DNA from: Zavarzinia sp.
GTDB taxonomy: Bacteria > Pseudomonadota > Alphaproteobacteria > Zavarziniales > Zavarziniaceae
Assembly: GCA_028694545.1 (NCBI GenBank)
Contig: JAQVKV010000077.1
Span: forward strand, 1 to 7,820
Reading direction: 5' to 3'
DNA: 7,820 nucleotides
A program made the translations under genes and the position numbers. Position 1 is the stretch's first letter. Every line of letters begins with the position of its first letter. Positions 5,766 to 7,820 of this stretch are shown here, one piece after another. A model generated the notes under the pieces. That model did not search any database. It was not told where the DNA came from and saw only the letters and a list, made by a program, of their open reading frames with translations.

Positions 5766-6844
5766 CCACCATCGATCCGATCACCCATGCCCCGAACGGC
5801 CGGCGGCGCGGGCGCGGCCTGGGCCTGCCGTTCCGGGGCGTGCCCGGGCCGAACAATGCGATCACCGACGTGCCCGGTGTCACCGTCGGCTTCACCACCC
5901 TGATCGGCGAGGACCGGCCGGTGCGTAGCGGGGTCACGGCGATCCTGCCCCGGCCGCGCGGTGACTTGCTGCACCCGGTCTGGGCCGGGGTCTTCTCGAT
6001 GAACGGCAACGGCGAGATGACGGGGGCGCATTGGGTGCGGGACGGCGGCTGGGCCTCGGGCCCGATCGCCATCACCAATACCGCCTCCATCGGCATGGTC
6101 CATCATGGGGTTACACGCTGGATGATCCGGGAATTCCGCGACGCGGTCGAGGATCTCTGGCTGCTGCCCGTGGTGGGGGAGACCTATGACGGCTTCCTGA
6201 ACGAGATCTACGACCTCCATGTGACCGAGGACCATGCGATCGCGGCGATCGAGGCGGCGAAGCCCGGCCCGGTCGCAGAGGGCAATGTGGGCGGCGGCAC
6301 CGGTATGATCGCCTATGAATGGAAGGGCGGTACCGGGACCGCGTCGCGCAAGGTCTCGGTGCGCGCGGGGGATTACACGCTCGGCTGTCTCGTTCAGGCC
6401 AATCACGGGCGCGGGCCCTGGCTGGAGATCTGTGGCAAGCGGGTGGGCGACGTCCTGTTGCCGCCGCCGGTCTGGCGCAAGGAGACGGGCTCGATCATCG
6501 TCGTGATCGCGACGGACGCGCCCCTGCTGCCCGGGCAACTGGAACGGATCGCACGCCGGGCCGCCATCGGCATCGGGCGCCACGGCACGCCGTCTGGCAA
6601 TTCGTCGGGCGACATCTTCATGGCGTTTTCGACCGCGAATGATCCGGGGCCCCTGCCGGAACCCGCCCTGATGCGGCTCGACGCCATCGCCAACGACGAT
6701 CTCGACGCCTTCTACATGGCGGCGGTCGAGACCGTCGAGGAAGCGGTGGTGAACGCCATGCTGGCGGCCGAGACGATGGAGGGTCGCCTCGGCCGCGTGG
6801 TGCCGGCGATCGATCCGGACCGGCTGGCGGCCCTCTTCGCCTGA
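5762..6844 (+). CDS. DmpA/BapA-like self-cleaving aminopeptidase (P1 family, S58)
   Basis: This 360-residue protein starts at GTG 5762, overlapping the LysR stop, with AAGGAG (5748-5753) 8 bases upstream. Family marks run in order: NNAITDVPGVTVGFTT (31-46), TNTASIGMV (105-113), GNVGGGTGM (174-182), KGGTGTASR (188-196), LVQANHGRG (210-218) and SIIVVIATDAPLL (244-256). By alignment from memory with DmpA (cut between Gly249 and Ser250), self-cleavage should fall between Gly243 and Ser244, giving an alpha chain of about 243 and a beta chain of about 117 residues with Ser244 as the N-terminal nucleophile. Tyr142, Asn214, Ser282 and Asp284 fall where family catalytic-support residues lie (inference). 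Such enzymes release N-terminal L- or beta-amino acids or hydrolyse D-amino acid amides and esters. No signal peptide is seen. It is coupled to the LysR gene; the natural substrate cannot be told. Confidence 0.92.
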   Translation: MTTIDPITHAPNGRRRGRGLGLPFRGVPGPNNAITDVPGVTVGFTTLIGEDRPVRSGVTAILPRPRGDLLHPVWAGVFSMNGNGEMTGAHWVRDGGWASGPIAITNTASIGMVHHGVTRWMIREFRDAVEDLWLLPVVGETYDGFLNEIYDLHVTEDHAIAAIEAAKPGPVAEGNVGGGTGMIAYEWKGGTGTASRKVSVRAGDYTLGCLVQANHGRGPWLEICGKRVGDVLLPPPVWRKETGSIIVVIATDAPLLPGQLERIARRAAIGIGRHGTPSGNSSGDIFMAFSTANDPGPLPEPALMRLDAIANDDLDAFYMAAVETVEEAVVNAMLAAETMEGRLGRVVPAIDPDRLAALFA

Positions 6845-6849
6845 ACGCC

Positions 6850-7104
6850 TCAGCGGTTGTCGAGCTGGGCGCGCACGGCGGCGAGGCCTTGCAGGGTGAT
6901 CCTGTAAGGCGCCCCGCCGGACGAGCGGATCAGCTTGCGCCGGCGCAGGTTCCTGAACACCGCCATGGTGCAGTCGACGAGGCGGAAACCGTCGCGCGTG
7001 ATGCATTCGACGGTGACGACACGGTTGCCGTCACGGGTGTGGCGGATGAAGCCACCTTGAGCCAGCGCGTGCAGGGTGCGCTGCTCGTATTTCGAGATGT
7101 TCAT
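6850..7104 (-). CDS. yjhX: YjhX / UPF0386 family small protein
   Basis: This 84-residue protein starts at ATG 7104-7102. It matches the E. coli YjhX family almost end to end: opening [18 protein letters not shown], central [22 protein letters not shown], and closing [11 protein letters not shown]. The start is set by family length; only a weak ribosome site precedes it. E. coli YjhX has been described as the toxin of a YjhX-YjhQ pair whose antitoxin is a GNAT protein. No GNAT gene is present here, so a toxin role in this organism is unproven; many alphaproteobacterial members appear alone. The Arg-rich segment [11 protein letters not shown] and overall layout suggest a small winged-helix-like nucleic-acid binder (inference). 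It converges on the peptidase gene, with only 5 bases between the stops. Confidence 0.88.
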   Translation of the reverse strand: MNISKYEQRTLHALAQGGFIRHTRDGNRVVTVECITRDGFRLVDCTMAVFRNLRRRKLIRSSGGAPYRITLQGLAAVRAQLDNR

Positions 7105-7138
7105 GGGAAAGCTCGTCACTGAACGTCGCAACGGCCCA

Positions 7139-7176
7139 TGCGACAGCGATCGCGCGTTTGCGCGTCGGTGCGACAG
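7139..7176. repeat. Short direct repeat TGCGACAG with an internal inverted repeat
   Basis: TGCGACAG occurs at 7139-7146 and again at 7169-7176, a 30-base period, upstream of the YjhX-family gene. Between the copies lie the palindrome GCGATCGC (7146-7153) and a 5-bp stem CGCGC/GCGCG (7151-7155 and 7160-7164). The arrangement could be a regulator site, but short GC-rich repeats also occur by chance. Confidence 0.3.
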
Positions 7177-7187
7177 GGGCGGACTTT

Positions 7188-7206
7188 CCTCGCATTCGAT
7201 GCGAGG
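7188..7206. repeat. Perfect 8-bp hairpin between yjhX and the second LysR gene
   Basis: CCTCGCAT (7188-7195) and ATGCGAGG (7199-7206) are perfect complements around TCG. It lies between two minus-strand genes, downstream of the LysR fragment and upstream of yjhX. On the minus strand A residues, not a T-run, follow it, so it is not a classical intrinsic terminator. It could still end the LysR transcript in a U-tract-independent way, or act as an operator for yjhX. Confidence 0.5.
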
Positions 7207-7222
7207 CGTCAGCGACGGGTGA

Positions 7223-7244
7223 CAAGCTCCAGCATGCAAGCTCC
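7223..7244. repeat. Tandem 8-base direct repeat CAAGCTCC
   Basis: CAAGCTCC occurs at 7223-7230 and 7237-7244, a 14-base period, with the palindrome GCATGC (7232-7237) between the copies. It lies just downstream of the LysR fragment's stop. Its function is unknown and it may be chance. Confidence 0.25.
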
Positions 7245-7287
7245 TCTGGCAGGCTCGAGGCAGAGATGGGGGCGGCGGGCGCTCCTG

Positions 7288-7820
7288 TCAAGCCGCCGGG
7301 CGGCCGAGGAGTTCGAGATAGGTGCGCAGGATCAGGTTGGGGCGCCCGCCCTTCCGGGTCACGATGCGGAATTCGGTGACATAGCGATAGTCGTCCGGGC
7401 GCAGTGCCCGCATCCGTCCCTGTTCGACCCAGAGGGCGGCGTAATGGGTCGGCAGATAGCCGATGTAGCGCCCGGTCAGGATCAGGAAGGCGACACCCTC
7501 GCGGTCCGTCGCCGTCGCCGTGGTGCGCAACGGCCGGTGCAGGGCGCGCGCCTCCAGCGTCTGGGCATAGGTCGGGGCGACGGCTTCAGCACTTGCGATC
7601 ATCTCATCGGAAATGTCGGTGTCGTCGCGGGCAAAGAGCGGATGGCCCTTGGCGCAATAGAGCCGCGAATCCTCGTCGTAGAGCGGGCGGTAGTCGAGAC
7701 CGGGCAGGTTGCGCAGCGCCGGCGTCACGCCGATGTGGAGCCTTCCGTCCAGCACGCCCAGTTCGATCTCGTTCGGCGGGATCATGCGGATGTTCACCCG
7801 CACGTCCGGCCCGGCGTCCT
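7288..7820 (-). CDS. LysR-type regulator, C-terminal effector domain, cut by the window edge
   Basis: The last 176 residues of a LysR-type protein are present. The frame is open to the edge and begins DAGPDVRVNIRMIPPNEIE, the family pattern in which P-D-V-x-V follows the first helix of the effector-binding domain. HIGVTPALRNLPGL, DSRLYCAKGHPLF and GYLPTHYAALWVEQGRM follow in the usual order for this domain. The DNA-binding half lies beyond the window. The stop is TGA 7290-7288. Composition matches the chromosomal genes. Its target is not visible; yjhX downstream on the same strand is 183 bases away, so an operon is uncertain. Confidence 0.88.
   Translation of the reverse strand, partial: DAGPDVRVNIRMIPPNEIELGVLDGRLHIGVTPALRNLPGLDYRPLYDEDSRLYCAKGHPLFARDDTDISDEMIASAEAVAPTYAQTLEARALHRPLRTTATATDREGVAFLILTGRYIGYLPTHYAALWVEQGRMRALRPDDYRYVTEFRIVTRKGGRPNLILRTYLELLGRPAA

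Noticed and set aside
6100..6310. Alternative cleavage site of the peptidase at the NSSGD segment (280-284)
   Set aside because: Placing the nucleophile there would leave a beta chain of about 80 residues. The Gly243-Ser244 site before IIVVIATDAP fits the family's chain lengths better.
5714..7006. A 430-codon minus-strand frame opposite the peptidase
   Set aside because: It is a shadow of the peptidase coding strand, and the peptidase has all its family motifs.
7188..7206. Rho-independent terminator
   Set aside because: The stem is perfect but no T-run follows on either strand in the direction that would matter, so it is listed only as a hairpin.

Overview
The window joins two kinds of DNA. 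From about base 1203 to the end it is very GC-rich chromosomal sequence (for example 53 G+C in bases 1261-1320). Its gene families are common in Alphaproteobacteria: a DEAD-box RNA helicase with a DbpA-like tail, a DUF2236 oxygenase-like protein, an NAD(P)-binding SDR protein, LysR regulators, a DmpA-type self-cleaving peptidase and a YjhX/UPF0386 protein. A free-living alphaproteobacterium is the best guess; I cannot name a genus. Bases 1 to about 1202 are different. They have near-even base composition (27/60 G+C at 601-660, 26/60 at 721-780) and hold a tightly packed minus-strand gene set typical of a tailed phage or prophage.

Layout. Bases 1-1202 (minus strand) hold the first 15 codons of a probable MT-A70 adenine methyltransferase, a complete RecA-fold P-loop ATPase, and the 3' part of an unknown ORF that overlaps the ATPase start. 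At about 1200-1205 this unknown ORF is fused in frame to a DEAD-box helicase (minus strand, start 2621). The helicase breaks off inside the conserved block that opens its C-terminal RNA-binding domain. Both genes are broken at the join, so it is either a real rearrangement or a chimeric sequence. A 308-base gap (2622-2929) with two small hairpins and one doubtful 25-codon ORF separates the helicase from the DUF2236 gene (plus, 2930-3808). The 3' end of that gene overlaps the convergent SDR gene (minus, 3761-4750) by 48 bases.

The SDR gene and a LysR regulator gene (plus, 4842-5765) diverge from a 91-base AT-richer control region. It carries an imperfect palindrome that fits a LysR operator, and a -10-like box so close to the LysR ATG that the regulator mRNA may be leaderless. 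The LysR gene overlaps a DmpA/BapA-like peptidase gene (plus, 5762-6844) by four bases, so these two are probably co-transcribed and translationally coupled. The likely unit is therefore a regulator, a peptidase and a divergent SDR target.

After the peptidase come a small convergent YjhX-family gene (minus, 6850-7104) with no YjhQ-like partner in view, a 183-base gap with a perfect hairpin and short direct repeats, and the C-terminal effector domain of a second LysR regulator (minus) that runs off the right edge.

I see no tRNA, rRNA, CRISPR array, IS element or canonical U-tract terminator. The most notable points are the phage-like cassette and its abrupt in-frame join to the helicase, the DCPW variant at the methyltransferase start, and the probable leaderless LysR start with its operator. 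None of these clearly amounts to a new biological system.
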